Shown piece after piece: positions 8,560-18,764 of a DNA stretch of 26,789 nt. This DNA is from Chara braunii. Its lineage: Eukaryota > Streptophyta > Charophyceae > Charales > Characeae. The position numbers and the translations under genes were made by a program. Positions within the stretch are counted from its first letter, which is position 1, and every line of letters starts with the position of its first letter. Below the pieces are notes generated by a model. That model saw only the letters and a program-made list of their open reading frames with translations. It was not told where the DNA came from and did not search any database. Location of the stretch: positions 268,607 to 295,395 of the forward strand of contig BFEA01000808.1 in assembly GCA_003427395.1 (NCBI GenBank). The letters are read 5' to 3'.

Positions 8560-9939
8560 GTGTTGATGATGCGAGCTCGAAAAACGATGATGACGTTCGA
8601 TCAGAGGGAACATCGGTGGTGGAATCGAAGGGACGGCAACAGGCAAGTGATAAGGTTTTGGGTGGGATGGGGTATCGATGGAACAACTGGTTGCTTAAGC
8701 GTCGCCCAGGAACCACAGGGCGCCAGGGATTGTCATCAACGAGGCATGCGTGCTCTGGCAAGCTGGGGGGGCGGGTGAGGCGACGGTGAGCGGCGGTTGC
8801 GTGGCGATTGTCTTGGTTGCAAGGGGCGGTGGCGTTGACAGGGCAGTGGTTGCGAAGGGCCAGCCACGTTAGGCAGTCCTGCCGCAACACAGGGGGACTG
8901 CAGGGGCGGTGCGAACACCGTCCACGTGAAAGGGCGTGGAGGCAGGCGGTAGTCAGACAGTGGTGGAAGATCATCATACCTCTGAAAGCGGAGTCGTGGA
9001 AGGTTCGAAAGAGAGGAGGGTCGATGACGTCCGTTGCCATGATGGGAGAAGAGATGGAAGGTGGGAGGGTGATGATGAGGACGACCGACCGCTTGTCAAC
9101 AGGCAGAAGCGAATGCATAACTGGAACGATCTCATGGAGAGGTTGAAGTTGTGGGTTGATTGCGACACTTTTTAGGGTCAAGGCCCCGGGAAACCCTTGA
9201 GGGAGGCGGTGGGTGACTATGCAGACTACTTCGTCACCATCAAAAACGGAGATGCAAGAGCTGAACCGCCATCCATGCTCATAATGCCGCCCAATGATGT
9301 GCTGCGCTTCAAGATCGAGGACCCTGCGCAACGTGATCCGGCTCTACACAGTGCGTGCAACGTGGAGAAATTGGTGATGTGCACCATCCACGGCTGGATC
9401 TTCAAGTCACCGTTGAGGTCGAACGCCTTCGCTCATGTAGAGTCGTACATCATCGTTAACTACGGTACCGTCGTCTCTGTTTGCCAGGGATTGGAATGGT
9501 CGAAAGTGGTCTCCCGACTCTCCCGGACAGCGGTCGTTTGAAACAAGACAGGTTGTCGCGGCTTACAGATTGTCATCGGGTGTTGTTGAGCGTGTGCACG
9601 AGGATCATGCGCATGGGTGGCGACGACGACCGTTCACACTACGAGGTGTCATTCTACACGTCCATGATCGCCAAACCCACACCTATAGCGGCGGGGTCGT
9701 ACATCTTCAACTGGCGGCGATACATCGTTGACAGACTCGACACCGCCAACCTCATGTTGAATTCGCTAGGGAAGCCTCACCTCACGCTGGGAGATTACCT
9801 GCATTGAATCCCGACATGGGCTGATTGCGGGTTGGTGTGCGATCACAACGTGGCACTAAAGAATGCAGTGGAAGCCGCAAAAGAAGATTGGATCGGCAGC
9901 GGCCCCAAGGCGGATGAAGATGAAGTGGACGACAGTTGA
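8560..9939 (+). pseudogene. Transposon ORF1, C-terminal block with uncharacterised domain, broken
   Basis: This plus-strand block most likely continues the trihelix protein. A low-complexity part (8565-8985) with stops is followed by DDEDDRPLVNRQKR (about 9080) and NWNDLMERLKLWVDCDTF. A TAG at 9173-9175 stands where Trp would fit. The frame continues with DYADYFVTIKNGD, CNVEKLVMCTIHGWIFKS and YIIVNYGTVVSVCQGLEW to a TGA at 9539. After a frame change it reads SHYEVSFYTSMI, AAGSYIFNWRRYI and NSLGKPHLTLGDYLH. A TGA at 9805 again stands where Trp would fit, and then IPTWADCGLVCDHNVALKNA runs to the TGA at 9937. I recall this domain following the trihelix domain in uncharacterised Chara proteins. 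Its function is unknown. The link to the first block is inferred. Confidence 0.65.
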
Positions 9940-11602
9940 CACGTGGGTTCATTTGGGAGGCAGTGGCAAGGTGCGCATTTTGCATCGAGTGGCACACTTC
10001 ACATCAAGCCAATAAATATGCACCATGAACGCCAGAGGCTTGCGGAGGGGCAAGACAGGGGTGGGAGGTTCGGTGGTGGGGTGGGGGGTTTGTTTAGATT
10101 CGTGATGGTGTCACCAGACGGTGCCGCTAACATGGTTCTCTCCACATGCACCCACCGAACGTGCACAGGCAATACAGCGACGTTGGCGGTTCGGCGGGGC
10201 AAGGCATATTGGCGGTCCAGTAGAGGTGTCGATCGATGTGTGAAAGAAAAGACGCCTTTAATAGGGTAGTTGTACCCATGTTACCGCGTCGTAGATGCAT
10301 TGGGTGGCAGTGCGCAATTCAACGGGGTGGCCACATGGACACTCCGCCACGCACCAGTTTTATTTCGTTTACTTTTTTAATGGTTTTTCGTTTGGAATAC
10401 CAGGGAGGTGCATGTGCTCCACAGCCCGGTGTGTGATCGTAATCGACAGCACGACCACGTTGTATGTAACTGGAAGGTAGAGTTCGTCATTGAGGTGAGC
10501 CGCGAAAGGCTGGGAAGAAGTGAAGGGCTTCGGGTTGGCCGCTTCAAGATTGGAATCTAAATCAATGGATGTTATTAAAGAATGTGTGTGTTAACGACTT
10601 ATATTTGCATGTCGATGATTGGTCACGCGCTACCGCTTCTCTTATCTTGTGTGTGGGATTCTCATTTGACGCATGCGCCGTCGCAGTTTCGTGCACATCT
10701 TGTCATGTATGCTTACCCTTCATGCCATCTTTCGGATCGCTGCTTCGTGAACATCACCGACCAAAAAAAAAAAAAGGAAGAGTGACGGTGCTGTTACTGA
10801 AAGGACCGAAAATTCCTGACTTAAGTTTTTTTTTTTTTTTCTTTTTTTTTTTCTGCGTGCACTTCCTTCGTTAAGCACCGATGCATCAACGAATTTCATG
10901 AGCAAATCCAGAGAAGAGTTGACGAGATGCATGACAGGCATTCCATGTACTAGACGACAAAAACAAAGCTCGTCGAAGGAAAGGAGACAGTCGGACGCAC
11001 GAGATTCGACGAGAACTTGGAAGAAGACCTCACACGTATATAAAACAAAATTACATTCCTTTAAATCTCAAGGAACACAATGCTCTAACAAGCGCTCGTG
11101 TATGGCAAACAGAAGAATGTCAAAGCACATGCCAANNNNNNNNNNNNNNNNNNNNNNNNNNNNNNNNNNNNNNNNNNNNNNNNNNNNNNNNNNNNNNNNN
11201 NNNNNNNNNNNNNNNNNNNNNNNNNNNNNNNNNNNNNNNNNNNNNNNNNNNNNNNNNNNNNNNNNNNNNNNNNNNNNNNNNNNNNNNNNNNNNNNNNNNN
11301 NNNNNNNNNNNNNNNNNNNNNNNNNNNNNNNNNNNNNNNNNNNNNNNNNNNNNNNGTTCCTTGGAAACGCGGCAGGAATAGCGCTGTGGCGAAATTTGTC
11401 ACCAAAACAACCACAATCCTCGTCATCGCGAGCATCAAACCCAATGATAGACGAACAGGAGCAGCACACTACCGTCGACTACAAGAACGAAGATCGGAAA
11501 ACAAGCTGTTCGCTACGGAAAACCCTCCAAAACATGGCGAAGGACGACAAAAACAAATCAAGGAAGTCTTCAACGCTGCTTTGTGACAGGCAGCAGGATG
11601 GA
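9940..11602. other. Non-coding spacer between the two convergent transposon genes
   Basis: No gene is recognisable. The spacer holds an A13 run near 10762, a T-rich run at about 10827-10853, and 220 unknown bases at 11136-11355. A plus-strand open frame from 10898 runs through the unknown bases and overlaps the antisense of the transposase. I do not trust it. Confidence 0.5.
11136..11355. other. Assembly gap (220 N)
   Basis: The sequence is undetermined. The gap sits in the spacer of the 8.3-kb transposon, so its true length affects the total element size but not the two genes called here. Confidence 0.99.
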
Positions 11603-12690
11603 TCACATGTGTTTCATTCGCTCCGCCAGAGCGTTGTGGAGCCCATACACCTCTTCCGTGGAAGTCGACATACTCACTGGCTGCGGGGGACGATGAATCC
11701 CCAAATCCAGTCGGCGCCGCACCCCGTTCTCATCGACCTTTCTCGTCGAACTCGATACCAGCATCGAGGCGGAGGAGAATGTTACGGAGAATGCACACGG
11801 TTGTGAACTGCTGCAATAGTTTCGAGGTTCGTCTTGTGCATCCACATGAACAACCTCCACATCCGCTTCAACTTCCTGAACGCCCTCTCCACAACCCTTC
11901 TTGCGACCTTCTGCTTCGTATCGAACTTTTCATCGTTGGGGTGCCGATTGATCCCTCCACCCATTCAGAAGGAGCGTATCCCAGGATGTATCCGTTCTTC
12001 CTCACCCCGTCCGGAAGCGTGACAGGCGGCCCACGCAACAGTGTTCCCTCTTCCGTGTGCCTCGACACACTTGAAAGCTGGATCACCTTGATGTTGTGGC
12101 AGCTCCCTGTATATCCAACGAACATGTCAAGAACACCCAGATCCCGGCCCACCACCACCTGCACAATGATGGAGAAACGGTGCTTGCGGTCGAAGTACTC
12201 GTCGGGCACGTTTGCCGCTTTGTCCACGTAGTGTTGTGTGCAGTCAACTGCGCTATGGAAATTAAGGAAGCCCTTCAAGTTCTCCAAAAACGCTTGGAGC
12301 ACGACGTGTTTTCACACCCCCGTCGGCCTGGTCCTGGATATCTTGTCCGCGTAGACCCTCAACAGAGCAGATGTCACATAATGCACGACAAGAATTCAGG
12401 AAGCTTTGATTCTGCTAAAAGATGATGTGTTGCTGTTGTATGTCTCTCCTGTAGCCCACCTATACAGCGTGCACGCCACGATCTGCTCCGGCTGAAGCGG
12501 CTCCCTCTAGAACGTGACCTGTCATAAATGAGGTGAACACGCTTCGCTGATCTCCATGAAAAGTCTCCTGGACATGCTGAGCTTTTCCCGTAAGTAGTCG
12601 TCAGTCGCGTCATCACACACTTGCAAATCCTCCCAAGTGTCGCAAGTTCTTCACTTCATCAACCAACGTGGCGTCCCCTGAGGAAGCACA
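11603..12690 (-). pseudogene. PIF/Harbinger DDE transposase (broken)
   Basis: The minus strand encodes a Harbinger-type DDE nuclease, which would cut and join the transposon ends. From 12690 downward it reads DDATDDYLREKLSM, REPLQPEQIVACTLYRWATG and VVHYVTSALLRVYADKIS, with in-frame stops between. It then opens from 12302: NFHSAVDCTQHYVDKAANVP holds the first catalytic Asp, followed by EYFDRKHRFSIIVQVVV, LDMFVGYTGSCHN and NGYILGYAPSEWVEG. The Asp expected just after YILG is not visible, so a small deletion is likely. After a frame change, KQKVARRVVERAFRKLKRMW holds the catalytic Glu, then HKTNLET; another frame change gives TTVCILRNILL. The C-terminus GLHNALAERMKHM ends near 11603. The multiple stops and missing Asp make it non-functional. 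It is convergent with the trihelix gene. Confidence 0.85.
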
Positions 12691-13510
12691 CCGCACCCGA
12701 TTGCGACGCACAATTGAACCACGGCCTCCGAATTGCTAATGTAGTCTGGGGCGTCCACCGGACCACCACCCTCTACACCAGAAGCCTCTGCTGCCGCCTC
12801 GGAAGTGTCACCTTCGTGTGCCTTACTGCCCTCTCAACTTGGCTTCGGATAACCACGGTGAGCGCAGCCGCCGCGACTGGTGTCTTCTCCGTTGTCGACA
12901 ACTTGGCACGGCCATCCCCGCCACAACCCTCCATCGTGCCCTTCCGGTCGGAAAACGGACGTCCACCGCTGCCCACTTGCATTCACCTTCGCGACCGTAA
13001 CGATGACGCGCCTGATATTCGCGTGCCGACACCACTGCTGAACGTTGTTCTACCCGATCAAAGCGTCCGCCCTTCGCCGCTGATGTGCGGAGCTGCCGCG
13101 TGCCTCCACGTGCCGAGTGACAACGACGATATCCCTCTTTGGTCTGCCACGTTGACTACACATGGGGAACTGTCGCACGCCTCCACGTGCCGAGCGACGA
13201 CAACTCGCGGCTGACCGTGGCCGTGCGTCGCCAGAAGTATGCAACGTGATGGCATCCCGAACCATTCGCAAACCCTGCGCAACATGCACTGCCCCGTCGA
13301 TGACACGCCTGTGCGCCGCCTCGCCATCGTCCCACAACCTGCAATTTCAAATTTCAAACGTGGCCATTCCCGCGTTAGCGATTTTAATTTCTCGGGCCCG
13401 TGACGGCGTGATGTTTTGCCGCCATCCGCCTGCTGGACCACCGCGCCTCGTTGCCGGACATCCCAGCTCGGAGGTCGGACATTTCCCCCGCAGCCGTGTA
13501 TAATCTCATC
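12691..13510. other. Transposon right-side sequence, no clear gene
   Basis: The 5' leader or N-terminus of the transposase should lie here on the minus strand, but I cannot define it. Open frames on the plus strand (12621-13214) are antisense to it and carry no motif. The stretch is GC-rich and includes a diverged direct repeat at 13093-13204. Confidence 0.4.
13093..13204. repeat. 35-bp direct repeat pair
   Basis: The segment at 13093-13127 and the one at 13170-13204 share GCCTCCACGTGCCGAG and flanking similarity, at an offset of 77 bp. Each contains the palindrome CACGTG. Confidence 0.7.
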
Positions 13511-13514
13511 AAAC

Positions 13515-13667
13515 GGGCCGCAGGAGGGCCCCGAGGACTCGTCCTTCGGGCGATTCTCGGAGGACAGGTGGAACGAAGCCTAATAAAACCGAGCATTTGT
13601 GGGCCGCAGGAGGGCCCCGAGGACTCGTCCCCGGGGCGATTCTCGGAGGACAGGTGGAACGAAGCCT
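13515..13667. repeat. Two 67-bp direct repeats in the right subterminal region
   Basis: The unit at 13515-13581 (GGGCCGCAGGAGGGCCCCGA at its start) recurs at 13601-13667 with only a few changes, at an offset of 86 bp. Each unit ends with the subterminal motif GAGGACAGGTGGAACG, so the right end of the transposon carries that motif twice and the left end once. Confidence 0.85.
13642..13661 (-). promoter_or_regulatory. Right subterminal motif (outer copy)
   Basis: The reverse complement is CGTTCCACCTGTCCTCCGAG, nearly identical to 5489-5508. A second copy lies at 13556-13575. These are candidate binding sites for the element's own DNA-binding protein. Confidence 0.55.
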
Positions 13668-13710
13668 CAAAAAACCTCAAAAATCCCCGAGGATTCCCGA
13701 GGACGGGCTG

Positions 13711-13730
13711 AGGAGTGTCTAACGACGCCC
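13711..13730 (-). repeat. Right terminal inverted repeat of the 8.3-kb transposon
   Basis: AGGAGTGTCTAACGACGCCC; exact reverse complement of 5440-5459. The following TTT is the right half of the target duplication. Confidence 0.9.
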
Positions 13731-13733
13731 TTT

Positions 13734-14631
13734 ATCTAACGCTACCATAGATTGCGCCGGGAGTGGGGGTGTCGTGTTGTCATACGTTACATGTACCAAT
13801 TATATGTTATTTGCAACTGGGATCGGAGCGTCTCGTCTTCAGACTTGGAGCTCTATCAGCATCAGGTGCTTTTGCGGTTTTGCTGTATGAGAGTTTGTCA
13901 TCGGAGTGAATTCGCCGAAGCATGATGATAGCTCTACTTGCGCTTGGCGTCCCGCGTTAGACTGTGATGGGCGATTAACTGCCTTCCAGTAGGTTGGCAG
14001 TGTGACAGCCACAAACAGGGGGCCCCTGTTTTTTGGCTCCCTCCCAGATCGTTCAAGATACCTCTGGGAGGGTACCTCAAAAACACAATTTTACTATCTA
14101 ACAAAATGGCTGTGGCTTCGAAGTTTTTTTTTTTTTTTTTTTGGGGAAAGGGCGATGACGATGAGCAACTCACGAATTCAAGAATTCCACTCAAAGAGAT
14201 GGTACACATCTTCTTCAACTCCATTTGGACTTGAACTCAGGTCTGTATTTCCATAGTTTGTGCCCCTTTTTTTGTGGGTGGCCCCCTTTTTTTGTGGGTG
14301 ACCCTTTTTTTTGTGGGAGGGCCAACTGAGATACGCACGTCGGTACGAACTGAGCTTTGAAGTTTTTTTAGGACGTGCTTCGAATCCACAGTTTTCACAT
14401 CAATGGTCAAGAAAATGGGTTTTGGGCGGGATTAGGGCCGGATGAGGGTTGCGTTTTTTGGGAAGATCTCCCAAATTTTCTCTTTTTATATACAGGAAAC
14501 AAAACTTGTATAATTGCTCAGTTGGAAAAAAACAAGGCCGGGAATCCTCCCAAACAACCTGGATTTTTCACTCTGGGGGTACCAACCAGTTTTGGCTCGT
14601 GCTGGAAACCAGGTCCAGTGTCCCAAAGTCC
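13734..14631. other. Intergenic stretch with simple repeats
   Basis: No gene is visible. It contains a near-palindrome AACAGGGGGCCCCTGTT at 14014-14030, a T19 run at 14124-14142 (poly(A) in minus orientation, possibly a retroposon tail), and a three-unit 20-bp tandem repeat at 14261-14320. Confidence 0.5.
14261..14320. repeat. Three tandem 20-bp units
   Basis: The units read TGCCCCTTTTTTTGTGGGTG, then GCCCCCTTTTTTTGTGGGTG, then a third with ACCC and GTGGGAG. Period 20, three copies. Confidence 0.85.
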
Positions 14632-14773
14632 TTTTTTTTTTTTTTTTTTTTTAATAAAAACCCACGAAGTTTGCTAGGCGTGATGGTATGACCCATCATC
14701 CCTAGCAACTTAGTTTGTGGCTCCAATCTATTGGTGGGGAGCAGCACCTGCTGGAAAGCGGGTCCAGCGTCCC
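14595..14773. repeat. Dispersed repeat, two diverged local copies
   Basis: GCTGGAAACCAGGTCCAGTG at 14601-14620 resembles CTGGAAAGCGGGTCCAGCGT at 14751-14770. The longer second copy (14716-14773, including TTGGTGGGGAGCAGCACCTG) also matches 24331-24376 (TTGGTGGGGAGCTTCACCTG). The copies at 14601 and 14751 lie on either side of the T22 run. Confidence 0.6.
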
Positions 14774-15007
14774 TCATACAATGAGAATAATGTCTTGCTG
14801 AAGAATATAATCATGAGACAATAGAGCTGAGACCTGCCTCTTCAGTCTGTTGAGGACTGCCAGATATAATCATACATTTCTAGCCTGTCTATGCTCAAAA
14901 AATAATTACAATAACAATCATTGTTGATTCCTGACCTAGGCTGCATGACCAAACCATTGGTTGTGTACTATTGCCATAGCTGAAGGCGGGAATAAATCTG
15001 AGAAGTC

Positions 15008-15715
15008 TTATGTGGACCTCAAATGATTGCCTAGTTGAATTATCATCCATTCATGAAAAGTGAGTTGAAAATCCCTCTTGAAGGGGGCAATAGTGCCCTC
15101 TCCCCCTGGCCATGACACATGACCCGAACCCCCTCCATTATCCCCCCCCAGCCAGTCTTTCGAGAATTGTAGAATTGTATTGTGAATATCCTTCTTTTGT
15201 TGGAATGTTAGAAGCTTTGATTGTGTGTTACACCATTGGGCTCGAATCTCAGTTTGAATAAACTGTTTAACTGTTTCAGAAATTTCCAAACCCTCTATCC
15301 TTACTCCGTCCAAAGCATGTGCGCAACGTTTGTACCAGAGTGTCCATATTATAGCTTTGCGAGAGAGGGAGAAAAAATTATGTACAAAATTCGAGGATGA
15401 GGGGGGGTCCCATGCTCCTAATAGGATAGCCCTCCAGTCCCAAGGCCAATCAAAGTCTGTCAATTGCCTCCAAATACAATCCCATATGCGCCACAAGAGT
15501 ACCGATCGAGGACACTGTAAGAACATATGTTCAATTTTTTCTCTTATCTTGCGGTTAGGGAATGTCATGTGACAGGACTGGCACCATGGAAGTGCTAGTC
15601 CTCGTTGTTCAAGAGATGAGTGATCTATCAACCAATTATTAGTCGGGAGGCAGCGATGTATAATTTGCCATTGCAGTGATGCAAATTTAGCTGGACGCTC
15701 CTTTGGAACCAGCAA
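15008..15715 (-). other. zf-RVT-type C-terminal domain of LINE B
   Basis: An open segment of 235 codons. LQWQIIHRCLPTNNWLIDHS is followed by LPWCQSC and EHMFLQCPRSVLLWRIW. The Cys-x2-Cys and His-x4-Cys spacing is that of the zinc-binding region at the end of plant-type LINE ORF2. A long tail follows, with FFSLSRKAIIWTLWYKRC, also usual in this family. The first residues are shifted in frame relative to the upstream segment that ends near 15720. Confidence 0.8.
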
Positions 15716-16806
15716 ACTGGACGGAAAGTCTGAACGTCTAGATTTAGGTGTCTAGCCCAACCATCTTTGACAATCGCCTTAACATCCACCCGTGGTCGTA
15801 ACATACGATATGTAGCTTTGATCGTGAGGGAGATAAGTGATCTTGGCCTACCAGTTTTTGTGGTTTGCCATTTCCATTCCTGTGGGTCGAGTGCAAGTTC
15901 TAGTATGGTGCATCTAGGATTATAGGCCCTCCAATGCTGCATGGATGAGTCCCTTAGAACCCGAATCTGATAGAGTGCCCTGATGGGAAAAAAGTCTGAA
16001 CTATCTGATTGGGAACGTGAGAGGGAGTGATCCCTATGCATCTGAAAAAGATTTACTAAGGCGTCATTTGGCATAACATATATTATGTTCCCAATAGATC
16101 AAGAACCATTCGGATAATAAGCAACTACCCAATCTGACTCCACAAGAGTAGGTCCCTTCTTTAGTGTTACTACCCAGGACAGTGGTATGGAGAAAATAAT
16201 ATGATCTAAGTTATCTTGTAAACGGTGAGCATATCTTAACTCCTTTCGAAGTTGCTCAGTTGATTTTCAATCCTTCTTGGTTGGGTCCCATAGGTCTTTT
16301 GTCCTCATGATTTCATTTTGAACCCAGGTTGCCCAAGGAGGATCCGAGCTGATAGACACACAACCCCTCCTATCTGTCATCCATCTGTTACCAAAAATTG
16401 GTTGACGCAGTATTTCCTCATATCGGGTAGGGAAAGGTTTGTCTGGTAGGGTAGCTCGCGCCAAGTGCGCAGTAAAGTGACCTAGAAATCATCCAGGGCT
16501 AGATCCCTTCGAGCAGCCCCACGATCGCCCAATGCCTGAGTGAGTGAGTGTGCTCTGGGAAGATTCCAAAACCTGTCCTCAACCCAAGAGAGAGGGTGGA
16601 TGTCTTTGGTGGTCTGGGGTGCCAAACGTCGAATTTCCTCAAGTACTAGTTCTCTCCATGGGAGGTCTGTGGTAAGGACCAAGCATTTGATCCATTGTAT
16701 GGCCAAAGCCTGATTTTGTAATGATGGATCCAAAATGCCTAGTCCTCCTTTGGATTTAGGTTGAATTAATATGTGCCATGCTACTCTTGGAATGACACGA
16801 GCCAGC

Positions 16807-17883
16807 TCATGGTCGCCTCTCCATAGGAAGGAGGTAAGTTGTCTTTTGATCACTTGTGGATTTCTTACTGGGTGACCAGAGTGTTGACTTATACCAGGTT
16901 GAGGCTAGTATCACATTGTTGATTAGGAGTGCTCTGCCAAAAAGTGATGTATGTTGGTTTTTCCATTGATTCATCTTATCCAAGGCTGGTCTGGAGATCC
17001 AGTCATCATTAGTTGTTGGTTTTCCTTGCGCAGAAATGGAAATACCTAGAATACGAATGGGGGCTTCTAGCAGCATCCACTTAATTCTAGGTTGTTCTGG
17101 TGGACGGTCTCCATTGGAATGCAGCCACCATCCCTGTGTCTTACTACCCCAGTTGACCACCATGTCAGACACTTGTGAGAATTTGTCCATCAATTTCTTG
17201 ATTTCTTCCATATTGGAAACTGAGGCCTCTACCATTAGTGTGAGGTCATCTGCAAGCATACAGGTGATAGGAATATATTCCTCAGGAATACCTGCTATGC
17301 GTAAACAAGCAATATTTTTATTAACCCTGAGGTTCGCTCCTAATGCCTCCATTATAATGAAAAAAAGGAAGGGGGCGAGAGGGTCTCCCTGTCTAACTGA
17401 TCTCTGTAATATAATCTGCGGAGATAGGAGACCATTGATTTGTACATGAGTTGTCGCATTGTGGTGCAAAATGTGCACCCATTGGCGGAATTCTGGCCCA
17501 AAATTAAGTTTTCGGAGACATGCATCTAAAAATCGTCAATCTACGTGGTCGTATGCTTTCTAAAAATCAATAAAAATAAAGGTTGCATTGCTCTTAGACT
17601 GTCGAGAAAGCCTGATCATTTCATTGACTAATAGCACGTTCTCTTGGATATGACGCCCCTGGATAAATCCTGTTTGGGAGGGATGGATAATATCCGTCAT
17701 AACCGGGATAATCCTATTTGCAATAGCCTTTGCAATCATTTTATAAACTACTGTCAATAGAGTTATTGGATTGTAATTACGTATATTTGTTTTATCACCT
17801 TTTTTGTAAAGGAGAGTAAGTACCCCTTGTCCCACTAAATCCCCCATTTCACCTGATTCACGCACATGTTCATAAAATTCCAT
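16807..17883 (-). other. Reverse transcriptase domain of LINE B
   Basis: The conserved RT blocks appear in order: AIANRIIPVMTDIIHPSQTG, then FIQGRHIQENVLLVNEMI, then IFIDF (stop) KAYDHVD carrying the first catalytic Asp, then RQGDPLAPFLFFIIMEAL, then LADDLTLM, where ADD stands for the usual YADD/FADD catalytic pair. Next comes GWWLHSNGDRPPEQ and a LGISIS motif typical of the LINE thumb start. The catalytic residues are present, but the stops at 17560 and 17536 interrupt block A. Confidence 0.85.
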
Positions 17884-18764
17884 AAGATCAGAGGAGAATG
17901 TGGGTCACATAGTTTCCCAAAATTCTTTAGGAAGTCCGTCAATCCCAGGGGTCTTATCCTCTTCCATTTGCATGAGAGCCGTCTAAATTTCTTCCTTTGT
18001 TATTGGTCTTTCCAAGTGGATTTTCTGTTCGTCCGTCAATCCCAGAGGTCTTCCTCTTCACATTGTGTAAGAGGTGTGAGGAAGTCTATTATTGCCCCGG
18101 CGTCCTTTTCCTCTCGACCTGGCTGTTTAAAGGAGGAGAACAACTCCTGAAAGAAGTCACAGGCTACTTTCAAACTATTGGCTGATGTGGCAGATGTAAA
18201 TGTTGGTGCTTTAAGTGGGTCATATAAAGCTTCTATATTACTACGTCGAGCTCTTATCTTTGCCATTGCAAAGAAAGTGATGTCCATCTGACCTTCGGTC
18301 TGATGTCTTGTGAGTTTACCGCATACTAAATACCCTTGGCAATGATGTTGTGCAAAGGTTAGGAGTTCTGATTTGAGGTCTTGTATATCAATTTGATCCA
18401 GAACCAAGTCTGGTCGATCATGCTGTTCATTGCAAAGAATTTATTCTTGAATGTTCATTTCTCGATAGTATCTTTGCTTTGCAAGCAATTTCTAATATTC
18501 ATTGCATTTTTTTGTTAGAAAAGTCAGCCCATTGTTAAACCAAGTCACAAATGAATCTTGAACTCCTTTGGTAGAATGCCAAAATTTTCATACGTCACCA
18601 ATATAGTGCTTAAATTGAGATTGAGATAGAAGAGAGGAATTCAACTTATAGAATCCTCTCCCTTGATCAAGCTTCTTTCTGAAAAAAGTCTATCCTTTAT
18701 CTCTGCAATTTGGATCCAACAAAATGTTGTCCCTGCAAAATAAAAGCATAGCTTAACTTTTTTG

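Larger units (their letters stand above)
5440..13730. mobile_element. 8.3-kb PIF/Harbinger-like DNA transposon (decayed autonomous copy)
   Basis: Perfect 20-bp TIRs (GGGCGTCGTTAGACACTCCT) stand at 5440-5459 and, inverted, at 13711-13730. TTT lies immediately outside both (5437-5439 and 13731-13733), which fits the 3-bp target duplication of the PIF/Harbinger superfamily. Inside are a plus-strand trihelix/Myb-like gene and a convergent minus-strand DDE transposase, the two genes expected for this superfamily. Subterminal copies of CGTTCCACCT at 5489-5508, 13556-13575 and 13642-13661 point inward from both ends. Both genes carry several stops and frameshifts, so the copy cannot be active. The region looks more GC-rich than the LINE at 14632-18670. 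A 220-base gap lies inside. Two short derivatives occur at 19013-19473 and 22420-22816. Confidence 0.85.
14632..18670 (-). mobile_element. LINE copy B (5'-truncated non-LTR retrotransposon)
   Basis: This is a minus-strand LINE of about 4 kb. Coding remnants run from the end of the endonuclease/linker region (18670) through the reverse transcriptase to a zinc-binding C-terminus ending at 15008. A T22 run at 14632-14653 (poly(A) on the minus strand) probably marks the 3' tail. The endonuclease domain is missing, as expected after 5' truncation. I could not find flanking target duplications. The composition is visibly AT-richer than the 8.3-kb transposon. Confidence 0.75.
15008..18670 (-). pseudogene. 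LINE ORF2: linker, reverse transcriptase and zinc-binding C-terminus (broken)
   Basis: ORF2 of a LINE nicks target DNA and copies the element RNA into it. Here the endonuclease is gone. From 18670 the minus strand reads GRGFYKLNSSLL, KAPTFTSATSANSLKVACDF and FFQELFSS as the linker. The RT begins with YKKGDKTNIRNYNPITLL (17830-17780). It then reads on through the linker after the palm (VAWHILIQPKSKGGLGI, RLAPQTTKDIHPLSWVEDRF), EEILRQPIFGNRWMTD, IPLSWVVTLKKGPTL and LALDPQEWKWQ to LQWQIIHRCLPTNNWL. The frame is broken at several places: TAG at 17560, TGA at 17536, and shifts near 16830, 16480 and 15700. A1 and A2 at 1-2545 are related copies with the same block order. Confidence 0.85.

Noticed and set aside
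8372-9331. Minus-strand open frame of 319 codons
   Set aside because: It is antisense to the plus-strand ORF1 C-terminal block, which has recognisable content in the opposite direction. The open frame follows from the composition of that strand.
6439-9807. Variant genetic code with TAA and TAG read as Gln
   Set aside because: TGA stops and frameshifts also interrupt the same genes, and neighbouring transposons show the same decay; mutation of C to T explains it more simply.
10898-11806. Plus-strand open frame of 302 codons
   Set aside because: It spans 220 unknown bases that are translated as X, and its end is antisense to the transposase.
12621-13214. Plus-strand open frame of 197 codons
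   Set aside because: It overlaps the antisense of the transposase N-terminus and has no motif.
18729-18760. Very short intron in the LINE fragment
   Set aside because: A TTTTGCAG is present, but the implied intron would be about 25 nt, and the downstream sequence belongs to a different LINE copy.
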